Origin: Aptenodytes patagonicus
Taxonomy: Eukaryota; Chordata; Aves; Sphenisciformes; Spheniscidae
Direction of reading: 5' to 3'
DNA length: 64,000 bases
NCBI RefSeq assembly: GCF_965638725.1
Contig: NC_134950.1
Location: forward strand, 104,086,802-104,150,801
Under the pieces are notes generated by a model. It worked only from the letters and a program-made list of their open reading frames with translations. It ran no database searches and was not told where the DNA came from. Position 1 is the first letter of the stretch. Each line of letters begins with the position of its first letter. Below are positions 41,601 through 52,500 of this stretch, one piece after another. A program made the position numbers and the translations under genes.

Positions 41601-41959
41601 TAGGTGGATATGATATGGATGCCCAGCATTTCCTATTGGGACCTACTGAAACCTATTGGTTCCTTTGCCCCCTCAGATAGTCAGCTCAAACGTAATGAAC
41701 CTTCCTTTGGAAATGCCTCCTCTGCTAAGTCAGTAGGGACATAGGTATACCTGGGTCTCTGTCCTTAATATTCCGGATATGTCTTCTCTCTCCATGGACC
41801 GCATGGGGAATCAATGGCTATGTTAGCCAGGGTGGATTTCTTACCTTTCTCTCCCCTACTCAGACAGTTTTTATACAGAGTAAAAGCATCAATCCAGGTA
41901 GATTGGATTTCAGACCATACTTTTAGTTTAGAGTCTTTTTGATGTCCCTCCTTTCTGCA
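35691..41959. other. Gene-free stretch downstream of PRL
   Basis: AT-rich, with an old repeat fragment (36794-36856), an A-rich run at about 39285-39313 and possibly a worn MIR-like piece near 41320-41380 (GGCTTCTTACTTGCTGTGTG). No gene was recognised. Confidence 0.6.
36794..36856. repeat. Fragment of ancient amniote interspersed repeat
   Basis: TGGCCTAATCCTGCAAACCA, then TGCACAGTGCTTTCAAAC and AGTAAATGTAAGCAC resemble the dispersed phrase GGCCTGATCCTGCAAAC...GCACATGCTTAACTTT known from turtle and crocodile genomes. Judged by eye. Confidence 0.4.
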
Positions 41960-41986
41960 CCCCCCCCCCTCTTTTTTGGAGGGGGG
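41960..41986. other. C-run/G-run hairpin just past the PRL 3' end
   Basis: A run of ten Cs, then TC, six Ts, GGA and six Gs. CCCCCCTC at 41964-41971 and GAGGGGGG at 41979-41986 pair perfectly over an 8-base stem with a 7-base loop. In PRL orientation this is G-rich DNA about 140 bases past the poly(A) signal, a position where G-rich elements can aid pausing and termination. That function is inferred. Confidence 0.6.
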
Positions 41987-42127
41987 AGTAAAGAGCAATG
42001 GAAGTAAGATACCCTGTCATCAGTAACTGAGATCCAAAAAGAGAAGCTACTGCTAAAGGTATAAACCATACCAGCTATTTTTCATTCACTGATACCACTG
42101 TTATGCGCTTTTGGATTTAATAACATT

Positions 42128-42133
42128 TTTATT
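42128..42133 (-). terminator. PRL: PRL poly(A) signal AATAAA
   Basis: AATAAA on the minus strand lies about 275 bases past the PRL stop and is the first canonical hexamer downstream of it. Cleavage would be expected near 42105-42118, which gives a 3' UTR of about 300 bases. It is supported only by the motif and its position. Confidence 0.75.
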
Positions 42134-42407
42134 TGTATCTGCATGATCTGGTTATCACTGAAATGCTACTAGGTGAGGAGATTAGACAGAAAAGTGTGTT
42201 CTTGTCATAGAAGTAATTTATGACATCTTAAAATACCAAGACAAATGGTGCTAATAGTTGCAGCCAGAATTCACAAACATGCCTGAAAGTTACTGATGAT
42301 CCTGATACTGTACAGTGTGACTTTTCATAAAGTTTGCAATGAAAAGTGGCAAAGCAACAAGAACACCATGATGAATGATTTCAGTAAGTGATTAGGCCCG
42401 TGAGTAC

Positions 42408-42599
42408 TTAACAATTGCTATCGTGGATCAGGCGGCACTTCAGAAGCTTGAGATAGTTGTCAATTTTGTGGGAATCTCGGCGGAGGCAATGCAGCAGGTT
42501 GTAAAAGGCGAAGAGTCTGGAGTCCTCATCAGTGAGTTGCAGGGATGGAAGACCTTCCCACTGAGAGTAAACTTCGTTTCCGATCTCACCAGAATGAAC
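42408..42599 (-). CDS. PRL: PRL coding exon 5 with stop codon
   Basis: The exon starts after a TTTAG acceptor and encodes mature residues 137-199, from VHSGE to HDSNC, then TAA at 42408-42410. It carries helix 4, the receptor-contact His180-Lys181, the RRDS phosphorylation motif at Ser179, and cysteines 174, 191 and 199. An open frame on the opposite strand here is an antisense shadow. Confidence 0.97.
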   Translation of the reverse strand, partial: VHSGEIGNEVYSQWEGLPSLQLTDEDSRLFAFYNLLHCLRRDSHKIDNYLKLLKCRLIHDSNC

Positions 42600-45500
42600 C
42601 TAAAGACACAAAATGGTACTGTAGTAAATGATAGTGAATCTGACTGGATGTAGAACAGGGCATTTAAAATACTGGCCTTGAGGAATGCTAGTTGTTAGTG
42701 TATGGCTTGTAAAGTGTTTCCTGTTATGATTCCCACTATTCTGTATAATGTTCTATATCTTCATGTAGATTTTGAATGAATTTGTCAGATTTTTCAGTTT
42801 ATTTCCCTAAAATATGTAAAAAGCCTAACTGTGTCCGTAGCGTTTTAAGAGAACTGGTGTGTTAACCAGTGTCCAGTGGAATCTGACTTTGCAGAGAAAT
42901 CAAACCTTCCTTCATGCATGGACTCATCAGTGGCATCTCTTCTCTTTTTGGTTCCCTCCACCCTGAAACCTTTGTTAGCACTTGTTCCTAGAACTTCTTT
43001 CTTTGTATCTCCAACTTTGCTCTGTCTTGGCCCCTCTCTTAGGTAATCTCTCTGATACAGGCAGCTTCAAGAACATGTTACCAGACAAATCTCCCTACAG
43101 TACATCTCAGATGTGCTGTACCTCAGATTCCATTAAAAAAAATGCTGAGTGATACAGTGACCTCTAAGGTTAGAAAGCTCTGTGTAGGAACTCATGTAGT
43201 GAGTTACTATCTGAGGTAAAGGTTGGTTTAGGTCTCCTTGTTTGAAAGAGACAATCATTAATTTGCTCATATCACAGAAATCTACCTTTCATAGCAGGAA
43301 GTCTGTTCCTATTGGTGCTTGTGCATCTTCCTTATTTCCCACCAGTTGTACTTTGTAAAAGCACATAGGAGAGTATCTGTGGAGCCTCTATCGCTCAGTT
43401 TAAGCAACAGGCAAAAAAAAGATAGACCTACTATCACTCAAAAACGTGGTTTGACACTAATGAATTTGCCAGTCTTGTCTTCAACCTCCTTCTGTAAATA
43501 ATGTGAATGAGAAGGTGGTGACAGGGTAACTGCAGCAGCACCTGACTTCTGCTGTTATCTTGGATCCTCGCCTGCGCCCTTTTTACACGTGGATATGGGA
43601 TAGAGATGTATTTGATTACACTGGTAAATGCATTTGTGGCCTGGATGGGCTAAGGTTTCTGAGTAAAGAGACACCTAACTGAAAGAGAGAGACCATGAGT
43701 GATCCGGTGGAAAGTGGTGGATACAGTGATGGTGGCACTCTTAATGCTGTTCAACTGTTCAGAACCTAAGCAAAAGCCATAAAGTCAGAAGCTCTTGTTA
43801 ACATCTAGCTCACGGACAGAATGATATATTCAGGGACTAACAGAGGCCCCTTTAAAAATAAACAAGCTAGAGCTGATTTTATTCAGGAAAGCTTTCAATC
43901 AATTACTGATAACAAGGGGTATTCAAGTATGGGCTTTGTCAGCAACAGCCTTGTTGTCTAACCTTACAAGTGTAGGGGGAGCCAAGTCAGAGCCAGAGTT
44001 CAGAGGAACCAGTATGGTGCGAAAAGAGAAATGAAAGATACCATGATTACTTTGCTGTATGCCACATCTTTGCAATAGCCCAGACTTCCAGGACAGTTTT
44101 AAACACAGTATCTGTTTCTGAAAACTTTACACAATACCTATATCTATACAGATATGTATAAATATGCTAAAACATACATATAAATATGTGCACGTGAAAA
44201 AACACAGAGGCATCCTTAAAAAATCAGGATTGCAAATTCAAAATACTCAAAGATAGAATGATGATTACTGATCCTGATGATTACACCTTCCCTTGAAGCA
44301 GGACTGGGAGTACGCTGGATTATGCTATGCCAGTCACATCACCTTGTCTCTTTAGAAATTGCAAGATAGCAGAAGAAAAGAAAGCTGAAAGAAGAAGCCT
44401 GAAAAGTTCTCAGATTTAGCTGTCTTGGCTTCCTTTTTTTCCTTCACGTCTACTGTTTCCTTTCCTGTTCCAGGTAGGGAGGGCCTATCACTCTGTGTGT
44501 CTTCCTTACAGCAACAGGCTGGAAGGATGTTAAGGACCTAATACTTACCCGCCCAACTATTTTCTCCATTCCTTCTAGAAGCCGCTTGTTTTGTTCTTCA
44601 ATCTCTACAGCCTTCCAGAGGATGGTGTCTGGAGCTTCTTTGATTCTTTGTACTTCAGAAGCCAGATGGATCAGGGGATCATTCCAGGAGCGCAGCACTC
44701 CCAGTACTAAATTCAGTAGCTCTTCATGCTGCTCACCCACATTAAGAAAAGGCAGTTAAAATAGGAAGGCTAAATGCTGGCAGTATTCGGAGGCATGTAA
44801 AGCAATGTCCTCAGACATAGTGATTTGGGAACTTATTCCAGGAGCTACCACTGAATGTGCCCTGTAGCGCTGTCTTAGATACCTCTGTGCAATTGCATTT
44901 TTGAAGTTTGACATTGTTGTCATCATGTTTTACAATATTAGCACAAGCAGTTACAGTATTGTAATGGAAAATATCATTAAACCGTCTCCGTGTTAAAAAC
45001 TGGCAAGAACAACTGTGTTTCATCTCTGTGAAAAAACCAGAACTCCTTATCTGATTTTTGATGAACATTTTAAAATCCAATGATTTTTTTTTTTAAAGTT
45101 TAGTACTGAATGGAAGGTGCACATTACGGTAAACCACTATATAGCTTTTATTGCCTCTATGTAACTCATTTGTCCTCCCCTTTGAACAATGGTACTTCCA
45201 GCAATAGCTCTCTGGTTTTAAAAATTGTCCTTTCTTGTGGGCAATAAAAATTCATAAAGCTTATGGTTATGGTAGTATTCAACCATTGCTTCTTTGCTAG
45301 GTGCAAATCTGAACACAAGCAGACTTGTTATGTACCCAGGGCTGTGAATTCTATTGCTCCCAATAGAATATCTGAATGATATACTGAGAAGATGACGATA
45401 CTGGGATTGCAAGGATATCACCACCATGAAACTGATAAAGATTTCTCCCTGGCACACCCCCATTCATAGACCTGTGCTTATTTTTTTCTCCAGAGTATTT

Positions 45501-48433
45501 TTAAATTTGTGTCTGTGAGCATAGGCTGAACAAGACTATCTTCATCTTCCCTTAAGTTTATAATTATTAAATTGATGTATGTAGCACATTTCTCTTTACA
45601 AGTATTTTGCAGTATTTTGCACTAGAGTCTGTATTTGAATGATGGTATGACCACTTTTGCCTACTGGTAGCAGCAAGAATATCTATTTAGCACTTGTTTA
45701 GTAACGTCAGTGTTTTCAGTTACTGGAAAACTACCTCTGCCTACATACAGTATTCACTATATAGCCAATGTATTTTTATGTTTGTTAATATAATAATTGT
45801 CTATAAGGTGTTTTAAGATAATGTTCAAAGGTTGTAGTGTTCTCAGTACTGTACAAGCATGGTAACTGGCGTTGCTCCATGCGGTTATGTTGTAATTGGA
45901 AATAAGATGCAATGACTGGATGTAACATACAGGAAAAGGAAGGGAAGATGAAAGTTACCGGTACTTAAATATTCTGTATAGTCTGTAACTTAGTATCAGC
46001 AAATGTTAAATCAACTTTTCTTGGCTTTTTGGTGCTTTCCTCTTCCTGGCTTTTTTATTCCTATTGAGCTGATTTCCCTCTCTCTCTGTCTGCTGCCTCT
46101 CTATTCCTTAACACTCCCTCTCCCCCTCCTCCCCCCGCTCTATCTCACACTGAATGACATTAGAAATGGGACTTACATGAATCTGCTGAGCTTGCTCCTT
46201 ATCTTCAGGAGTGGTTAAGGAGGAAGTGTGGCAGCCATTAACAGCTTTTGTAATAAAACCCCGGCCCTGAGCATAGCGTTCATCCTGCAGATCAGCAAGG
46301 ACAGGCATTATTGAAACAGATAAGTAAGAAAAGCTTCAGTTCAAACACTGTATTAACTGTTTGTTGTTCCGTTGCTTTTATCACTGCTTTTATGCTGTAA
46401 AGGTCAAAAGTTTCTGGTGAGTCTTTAGAGTGAAACTGGCACCCAGCAAACACGAACTTGTCCCGCAGATAAAGAATGATGGGAAAATGGTATCTTTTAA
46501 CAGAAGTGTTGGGGATCTTAGCAATGGTCTATACACAGATTTGGTCACCATTGGGACCATCGCTGTCTGTGCAGCAGTCATATTTGTTTACTTATTGAAG
46601 GATTTCATGTGTTAACGTGTGTTTGTGCTTAAAAAGTATTAAATTGCGTTTTTATATTTTCTTGCTCTCAGAAAAAGGCAGCGTACTTACGAATTCATTG
46701 AATATTTCCGAAGAGAGGAAGTGGATGTAGTGTGAAAGTTTAACTGCTCGGTCAAAAAGCTCCCCAAGGGAAACTTGGCAATTGGCAGATCCATTGGGGC
46801 AGATTGGCAAGGAGGTCACTCCTTCCTTTGTCAGGAGCATGTTGGACACCAGAAGAACCACCAGCAACAAACCTGTTCAGGTTTAAAACAAACCAAAATG
46901 GAATCACATTGACTCGTATGTGCATTTAGAAGTAGCTGTCAGAGCCAGATGTTGGGTGATTTTGGCTGTGCTGTCACATGGCTCAGAATATCCCCTGTAC
47001 TGGCTGCTGAAAATCAATGGAGAAGGGAAGCACTGTAATTCTCTTATCCTTTCTCCCCTCCGTCATCCTGACTGTATAGCAGAGCGTGCTACAGAGTTTG
47101 ATGAGGAGACAAGATAACCTGTGTTGCAGTGTACACTGTATTCCGAAGTCTCTTACTATTGTGCCTGACTTTATTACATAGTGATAAATGGAAGAAAAAA
47201 ATCAAACTTCTTCACAGTGTAAATATAGATACATAATTATATTTGCACAGATATATAAGTTTGGAAAATAGATTCGTCTTTTTTTTTCCCCCTTTTTTCT
47301 TTTTCTCCTCCTCCTCCCACAGGTCCTTTTCTTCTTTGCAAACATTTGGAGTTTAAATTAATTTTGTGGGAGGGTGGTTAGGTCACTCTCTTAAGGTTTT
47401 GATTGTCCTGGGAGTTCCTTCAGAAGATTTCCAGCAGCTGTGCTGCTTTGCTGTTTAGAGTTTAACCCTGAATTGTCCACTGCTAAGAAATCAGAGAGAA
47501 CTTTTGTCTTTTCTCCTGAGCTTCTGAAACTGATATAGAGGACTTCTCATTATCTAAAACACAAACCCTCATCTGTTTAAAACTTTTAATATTAACTTAA
47601 CGAGTCAAGTTTTCTATTCAGTGAAATAAATTATGCACAGAAAAACAATGGAAAAAATTAAAAGCAAATATTTGGTAAATGAACATACTTATTCAAAGAA
47701 CACTGTTCTGTGCTCTGAGAGTTTTAGTTCTGGAAATTGGCCTGCTACCTGTATTGGTTCACTAGACTTATTTTAAATGCTAAATTAAAGTGTACTCCAT
47801 AAATCAGCAGAGCTGTCCCTAATGTTATCATGTGATAAGTTTCTTTCTAGCTCTAAATTCAAGAAAAGTGCATTTACACAATATTGAAGTAAGCCTTCCT
47901 CCTCCCCCATGAACAGGGTACATGCTGCATGCTGCACTTAGGAAAGTACTCTGGGGAATAATTCTATGAATAAGAAAACCTGAGGCTTGTTGGCTTAGAA
48001 AGTTGAAGATGGTTATGAAAACATTCACTTCAAAATTACTACATCACTTCTAGACTTGTGGATAATGACTTTTAGTCATTGCCTTCTGAGTGGTGTAGCA
48101 AAGCAGTCTGGATCCAGTCTTTCGTGTGCAGGTGTCACATCCCTCAAGCCAATTCTCTGTGACACTGCCCAATGCAAAGGTAGTCTTAGGAGACAAAAGA
48201 CTGAGTAAAAAATGGATCAAGCTGCCTTCTAATTCCAAGCTTTGGACACTAAACATTTGAGGTGGAGGCAGGTTTCACCATTACTGGAAGACTAGGTGGC
48301 TGGAAGACCTCAGTTTCTAGAGCTGTTACATTTCAGTTAATTCCTAATCAATCTAAATTTAAAGAAATATAAAATTTATCAGCAAGTGAATGGCAAAAGT
48401 CTTACCTTTCAGTGAAGCCTCCTTGTTGCTCAT
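42408..48433 (-). CDS. PRL: Prolactin precursor, five-exon gene
   Basis: This is the pituitary hormone prolactin, a secreted long-chain four-helix cytokine that acts through the prolactin receptor (JAK2/STAT5) and in birds drives incubation and brooding. Coding exons join 48433-48406, 46872-46691, 46284-46177, 44728-44549 and 42599-42408. They give 229 codons: a 30-residue signal peptide ending GVTS before mature LPIC, then 199 residues, the usual length. Mature cysteines 4, 11, 58, 174, 191 and 199 are all present (known pairs 4-11, 58-174, 191-199). Receptor-binding His27, His30 and His180, helix-3 Gly129 and the Ser179 phosphosite in RRDS are kept. Intron 1 is phase 1 and the others are phase 0, as in the growth hormone/prolactin family. 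No frameshift or premature stop is seen. NGS at mature 6-8 is an extra N-glycosylation sequon beside NGC at 56-58. Identity rests on recognising the family; the exon borders were read directly from the sequence. Confidence 0.98.
42600..44548 (-). other. PRL: PRL intron 4
   Basis: This phase-0 intron of 1949 bases has a GTAAGT donor and a TTTAG acceptor. It is AT-rich, and I see no transposon or exon in it. Confidence 0.95.
44549..44728 (-). CDS. PRL: PRL coding exon 4 (180 nt)
   Basis: The exon lies between a GAGCAG acceptor and a CGG|GTAAGT donor and encodes mature residues 77-136, from HEELLNL to EKIVGR. This segment forms helices 2 and 3. Gly129, the residue whose replacement blocks receptor site 2 in mammalian prolactin, is present in LLEGMEK. 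Both flanking introns are phase 0. Confidence 0.98.
44729..46176 (-). other. PRL: PRL intron 3
   Basis: This phase-0 intron of 1448 bases is AT-rich. A CT-rich run on the plus strand (about 46070-46148, purine-rich in the transcript) lies just inside the donor. No other gene is seen. Confidence 0.95.
46177..46284 (-). CDS. PRL: PRL coding exon 3 (108 nt)
   Basis: The exon runs from a CTGCAG acceptor to a CAT|GTAAGT donor and encodes mature residues 41-76, starting DERYAQG and ending QAQQIH. It holds Cys58, partner of Cys174, and the N-G-C sequon at Asn56, a known glycosylation position in avian prolactins. Both flanking introns are phase 0. Confidence 0.97.
46285..46690 (-). other. PRL: PRL intron 2
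   Basis: This phase-0 intron of 406 bases has a GTAAGT donor and a CTGCAG acceptor. Apart from open-frame read-through from the exons, nothing else is seen in it. Confidence 0.95.
46691..46872 (-). CDS. PRL: PRL coding exon 2 (182 nt)
   Basis: The exon follows a CAG acceptor (AG at 46873-46874) and ends at a GTAAGT donor (46685-46690). It completes the Gly codon, encodes the hydrophobic core of the signal peptide (LLLVVLLV), the cleavage region, and mature residues 1-40. These include the Cys4-Cys11 loop and helix 1 with His27 and His30. The open frame continues past the donor into intron 2, which is why a raw frame appears longer than the exon. Confidence 0.97.
46873..48405 (-). other. PRL: PRL intron 1
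   Basis: This phase-1 intron of 1533 bases has a GTAAGA donor and a CAG acceptor. It holds a long pyrimidine run on the plus strand at about 47278-47331 and no recognisable exon or young transposon. Confidence 0.93.
48406..48433 (-). CDS. PRL: PRL coding exon 1 (28 nt)
   Basis: The exon encodes MSNKEASLK plus the first base of a Gly codon. The ATG is preceded by ACC, with A at -3, a good Kozak context. The exon ends AAAG followed by a GTAAGA donor, so the intron is phase 1. It is too short to show as an open frame of its own. It was placed by matching the start of the prolactin signal peptide and by its position about 80 bases downstream of a TATA box. Confidence 0.95.
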
Positions 48434-48509
48434 GGTAGGGATCCTGTATGATGACTTGCTCTACCAGAAAGAAGTCTCAATACTTGCTCTTATTCCCTGC
48501 ACATGCCAC

Positions 48510-48518
48510 TTTTATATA
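48510..48518 (-). promoter_or_regulatory. PRL: PRL TATA box
   Basis: The minus strand reads TATATAAAA here, about 80 bases upstream of the PRL ATG. Standard TATA spacing puts the transcription start near 48487 and gives a 5' leader of roughly 54 bases, which suits avian prolactin. The start site is inferred, not seen. Confidence 0.88.
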
Positions 48519-48533
48519 CACCATCCAGGGTCC

Positions 48534-48615
48534 ATTTTGCATACATTCAGCAGGTCGTGGAGTTTACCTCGATAATTACAAACATCAAATTGCCTTTCTT
48601 CCACATTCATATTCA
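48534..48615 (-). promoter_or_regulatory. PRL: PRL proximal promoter, candidate Pit-1/POU sites
   Basis: Pituitary prolactin promoters depend on the POU factor Pit-1 (POU1F1), whose consensus is WWTATNCAT. At 48534-48542 the plus strand reads ATTTTGCAT, one mismatch from this and also close to the octamer ATGCAAAT on the minus strand. A second AT-rich element, TGAATATGAATG on the minus strand at 48604-48615, is a weaker candidate. A TAATTA homeobox core lies between them near 48573. Site calls are by eye. Confidence 0.6.
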
Positions 48616-49561
48616 GTATTTTTTGGTTTTTTATTTTTAACTGTGAGAGGGAATTTCATTAACAAGTTCAGCTGTGGGATCCTAAGTATGGCTGGATGAA
48701 GAAAGTGCCAAAATTTTGCCCTGAATGAGGTGCAAATGCCATTGATCCTAAAATGCTCCAGTTGTCAATTCTGAGACAGGTATTCTCAATGTTTCTAGCC
48801 TGCTGTTCCCCTTCCCCACAACTGTCTTCTCATCCTTCCTTGTTTCTTCAGCCATGCAAGCTTGCTTATGTTAAAATTCTGGCTATTTGTGGGAGGCAAA
48901 CAATATTTTACAATGTCCACAGTGAGAGAAGCAGCATAAATTGTACTGAAATTCATCCAGAGAAAGGGAGTGGAGGCTCCTGGAAGGACAGGTCACTATC
49001 TGTAAAATCATAGATATGACATTCTGGGTATATAGCTCCATACAGTTAAAAAAGATACTACACAGCACAAATCATGATATAACTGATCCTCAGTCTGAGA
49101 GATGTTTAGGGAAATGGGGGCAGTTCTGATATTAAAAAAGTTTTTTTAATTTGCAACAATCGAAGAGCAAGAAGTTATGTGTTTACTGTTTAATCACAAA
49201 CGTTTCATGAATAAGTCAGCATTATTTAAAAAAAAAAAACCTCTGCAAACCCATGAGATTGTTTTCTATACTTGAAAACTCTCTGCGTAAAAGATGTGCA
49301 TTTCCACCATACGCAAAACATATGCTGTCGTAATCAGTGGGATTTGTTTCCAGATCTGACGTGTCTGTGGCAGTCTACAAATTAGGCTCAGCAGGTTGGC
49401 CCTGTTTTCTTGTTGTGTGAGGCTCATCTGTATGAATATGTTAGCAAATGTGTAATCTCTCATCTGTTTCTCAGGTCCATTTGCCCATGAAAAGACTTTC
49501 CAAATTAGATGATTATAATGAATAGGTATACAGTCTTAATGAATTTTCTTGCCTTTAGACA

Positions 49562-49587
49562 ACTTGTTCCACACTTGTGGAACAGGT
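49562..49587. other. 11-bp stem hairpin
   Basis: ACTTGTTCCAC and GTGGAACAGGT pair over eleven positions (one T-G wobble) around a 4-base loop ACTT. It lies about 1.1 kb upstream of the PRL promoter. It has no following T-run and no sign of a known RNA family. Confidence 0.5.
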
Positions 49588-52500
49588 ATGTATGTAACCC
49601 TGAATCCTTCATTATTTCATAACCATGGACATGATTCTTGAAGCAATGATAAACAAGGGAGAAGAAAGGTAGAGCGTTTAGGGGGTAAACCATGGAAGGC
49701 ATCCCTTGGGAAGCAATAAAAGGAGATGCTTCAGCAATAAACCAGAACCGGTAGCAAGTGGTCTACATCTGCGAAGTTCTAGGATGATTGCTAGAACAGT
49801 TTGTTCTGCTTAGAGGCTGGATCTTGTTGGGAAATTGAGGCCCTGCTGAGCAAATGAAGCAGTTGTCGCCTGCAGCAGGGAAAAGTGGCAATGTGATGAA
49901 GGCAGTAAAATTAGAATAGGGCCGCAGCCAAAACTTTAGAATGGATGGTAGAAAAACAGCTGTCTTCTAAACCACAGCCACATGGCTTATGATCTCGATT
50001 TAATTCAGCTTCATTTGAAAATCTTCCCCAATAAGATTACAGATGAGCATGAAAAATCCTGGTATCTTATAACTTGAAAAGAGCCCTGTGAATAAAAGGA
50101 ATGAACACTTCTCAAGCCACCACTTGCTCTTTCATTTACTAGTCTGCTTTTCTTGGCATTTTGAGGGGTTGGTAGTGATGCCAAAATAAGACACACAATT
50201 AATATTAGGGACTAAATAACAAAGGAAGATATTCACAAAGGCAGCAGGTAAACTTCTTAGGCTCCCTTTGCCATTATTGGAGAGGGAAGCTCCTCTCAGG
50301 CCTGACAGCATCAGCTAAAGTCAGGATCCTCATATGACTTACCTTTGAGAAGAGCCTGCCTCTTGCTGTATAAGGGAAGACAAGCACCTTAAACATAGGT
50401 CATAGGAAAGAGTGGTTTATTTGAAACCATTACATGATGTTTTAATTAAAGCATTCTACCACAAAATAATATACTTTGCTTTTCTCTTGCACCTTTCATC
50501 CTGAAATCCTGAAATACTTTACAAACATGAATGGATTAAAATTGTCAGCAATTAAGAATCATAAGCAGAAGGAGAGAAGAAACTCTCTGTAAAGTAGATA
50601 AATATAAAGATAAAGTTCTTTTATCAGGTATGAGAACTGACAAAAAGGCTAAGACGTTTATTTGTGGCTGCACAGGAAGTCTTGGGGAAAAAAAACCCAA
50701 AAATTCCTGATTCCCAGACCTGCACTTTAAGTGAAGACCATCATTTCTTGCTAGTACCAAAAAGAAAACAAAGGTGAGAGAAGAGCAAGGAGAGGAAAAG
50801 TTACAAGAACTAGAAATAAATAGGTTCAAATATTAATTTTCTTTTATAAATTAGGAATTGGGTTCTATTTAAAAGTTGAAAAAAACTTGAAAGCAACTGA
50901 AAATGCTGCCCTCTGCCTTTTGGAAGTGGCCTGGGTTTATGTCCTCCAAAGAGGTAATATGGAACTGGCATCCCATCTTCTCTGACTGTTCCCTGAACCT
51001 TGGTGAAGGAAGCTGATCCTAGCCCCTAATAGCCTCCTAATTCTGACAGTAGCTCAGGACAGCGCTGTAAATAGCTGGACAGTCATCAGTACTGAGGGGA
51101 AAGCTCCTAGAGCAACTTGAGGAACTACGAAGCACAGCTGTGATTGGCAGTATGTTTCCATCTCCCTTTGTCTTTCACTTTTGCCTTAGGAATTTAATTG
51201 AATTAATATTTTTTTAAATTATCACATTCCTTTTCTATTCAAGAGCTTTTCTGGAAGTAAAATTAGTAGATTATTACCACCCAGCGTAAACAATATGCCG
51301 AAAGAAGGACTATATGCAGACTTTATTGTATAGCTTTTAGCTCATCACTCATGCTTCATAGGCATTACATGTGACATATCAATATTACAGATAACAGCAT
51401 TTAGTGCTCGTTTCTCAATAATCTTATCTTTCCACCTCATATCAGGTTGCAGACCATGAGTTAGACTGTCACATTTTGATTAAGAACTATTGATCAGTAC
51501 TGGAAGATCGAATATTCCTATTCCATTTTATTTTATTTAAAGTTTTTGAGATATGCAAAGTGTTGTGTCTGATTGATAGCTACCACAGAGGAATGAAAAA
51601 TCTGTTCTAATAGAGTAGTTCTTTGCAGAATATTTATTTTAAGTAGGTGAATCGAAGACTGGGTAATATCACTTGATTTTGTCTTTTACTTACCTGGAAG
51701 TATCTGTATTTAATAACAGAATGTTAGTTAATGCAGAAGTTTGAAATGCCAAATTTTTGGCTATGTTTTTAAAAGATGATCCCCAAGTGATGTATGCATA
51801 TGATTGAGCATGCAAAACTGAATGTGCAGAAAAATATTCCTGTATGTGATCTGATTGTCTGACTCTTCTGATACACAATGAAACCAAAGGTTTTATGTGT
51901 TCCTGTTTTGCATATCTAAGTTGCAGTCATGATACTGAAAATATAGTTGCTCTTGGCTTCCTTTTATAGAATAGTTTAGAAAGTTATCCAGTCAACTTCA
52001 TTTAATGGTTGGCTTCGGAAAGATACAAAACTTTAATCTGGATCAAAAACAAATACTCAGAGCACTTTAACTTTTCAAACATGTGGAAAATACATTTTGA
52101 GGAGGAACATAAACAGAATATTTTTGCAATCTAGACAGTTTCAAATGAAAAATATTTTGTCTTTTCTGATTAGTCCCTATAATCTCCATGAAACTTTTGT
52201 GCAAAATTCAAGTGATTTTCTAGGATTCTGTAAAACAAGGGCTTTTCCTCTCCATCTTCGTCATATAGGGAACAGGAGAATTTAAAAAGCATTATCTCCA
52301 AATGTTTGTCTCAGGAAAAACAGCAAAATGGGGCTTGAGTACATTCTTAGTGTGATCTCTGCATGAAGGCTGGTAAAAAATAGATAAGAACATAAGGGAA
52401 AATGATTCCATATGGAGGAAAAAAAAGGTGAAAATCTTTGGGAGATTTTCAGTTTACTTTTAATTTAAGTACCAGTGTGGTTTCATATAATTTCAGAATT

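Noticed and set aside
42423..42653. Open frame on the plus strand across PRL exon 5
   Set aside because: It is the antisense shadow of a strongly recognised coding exon and has no homology of its own.
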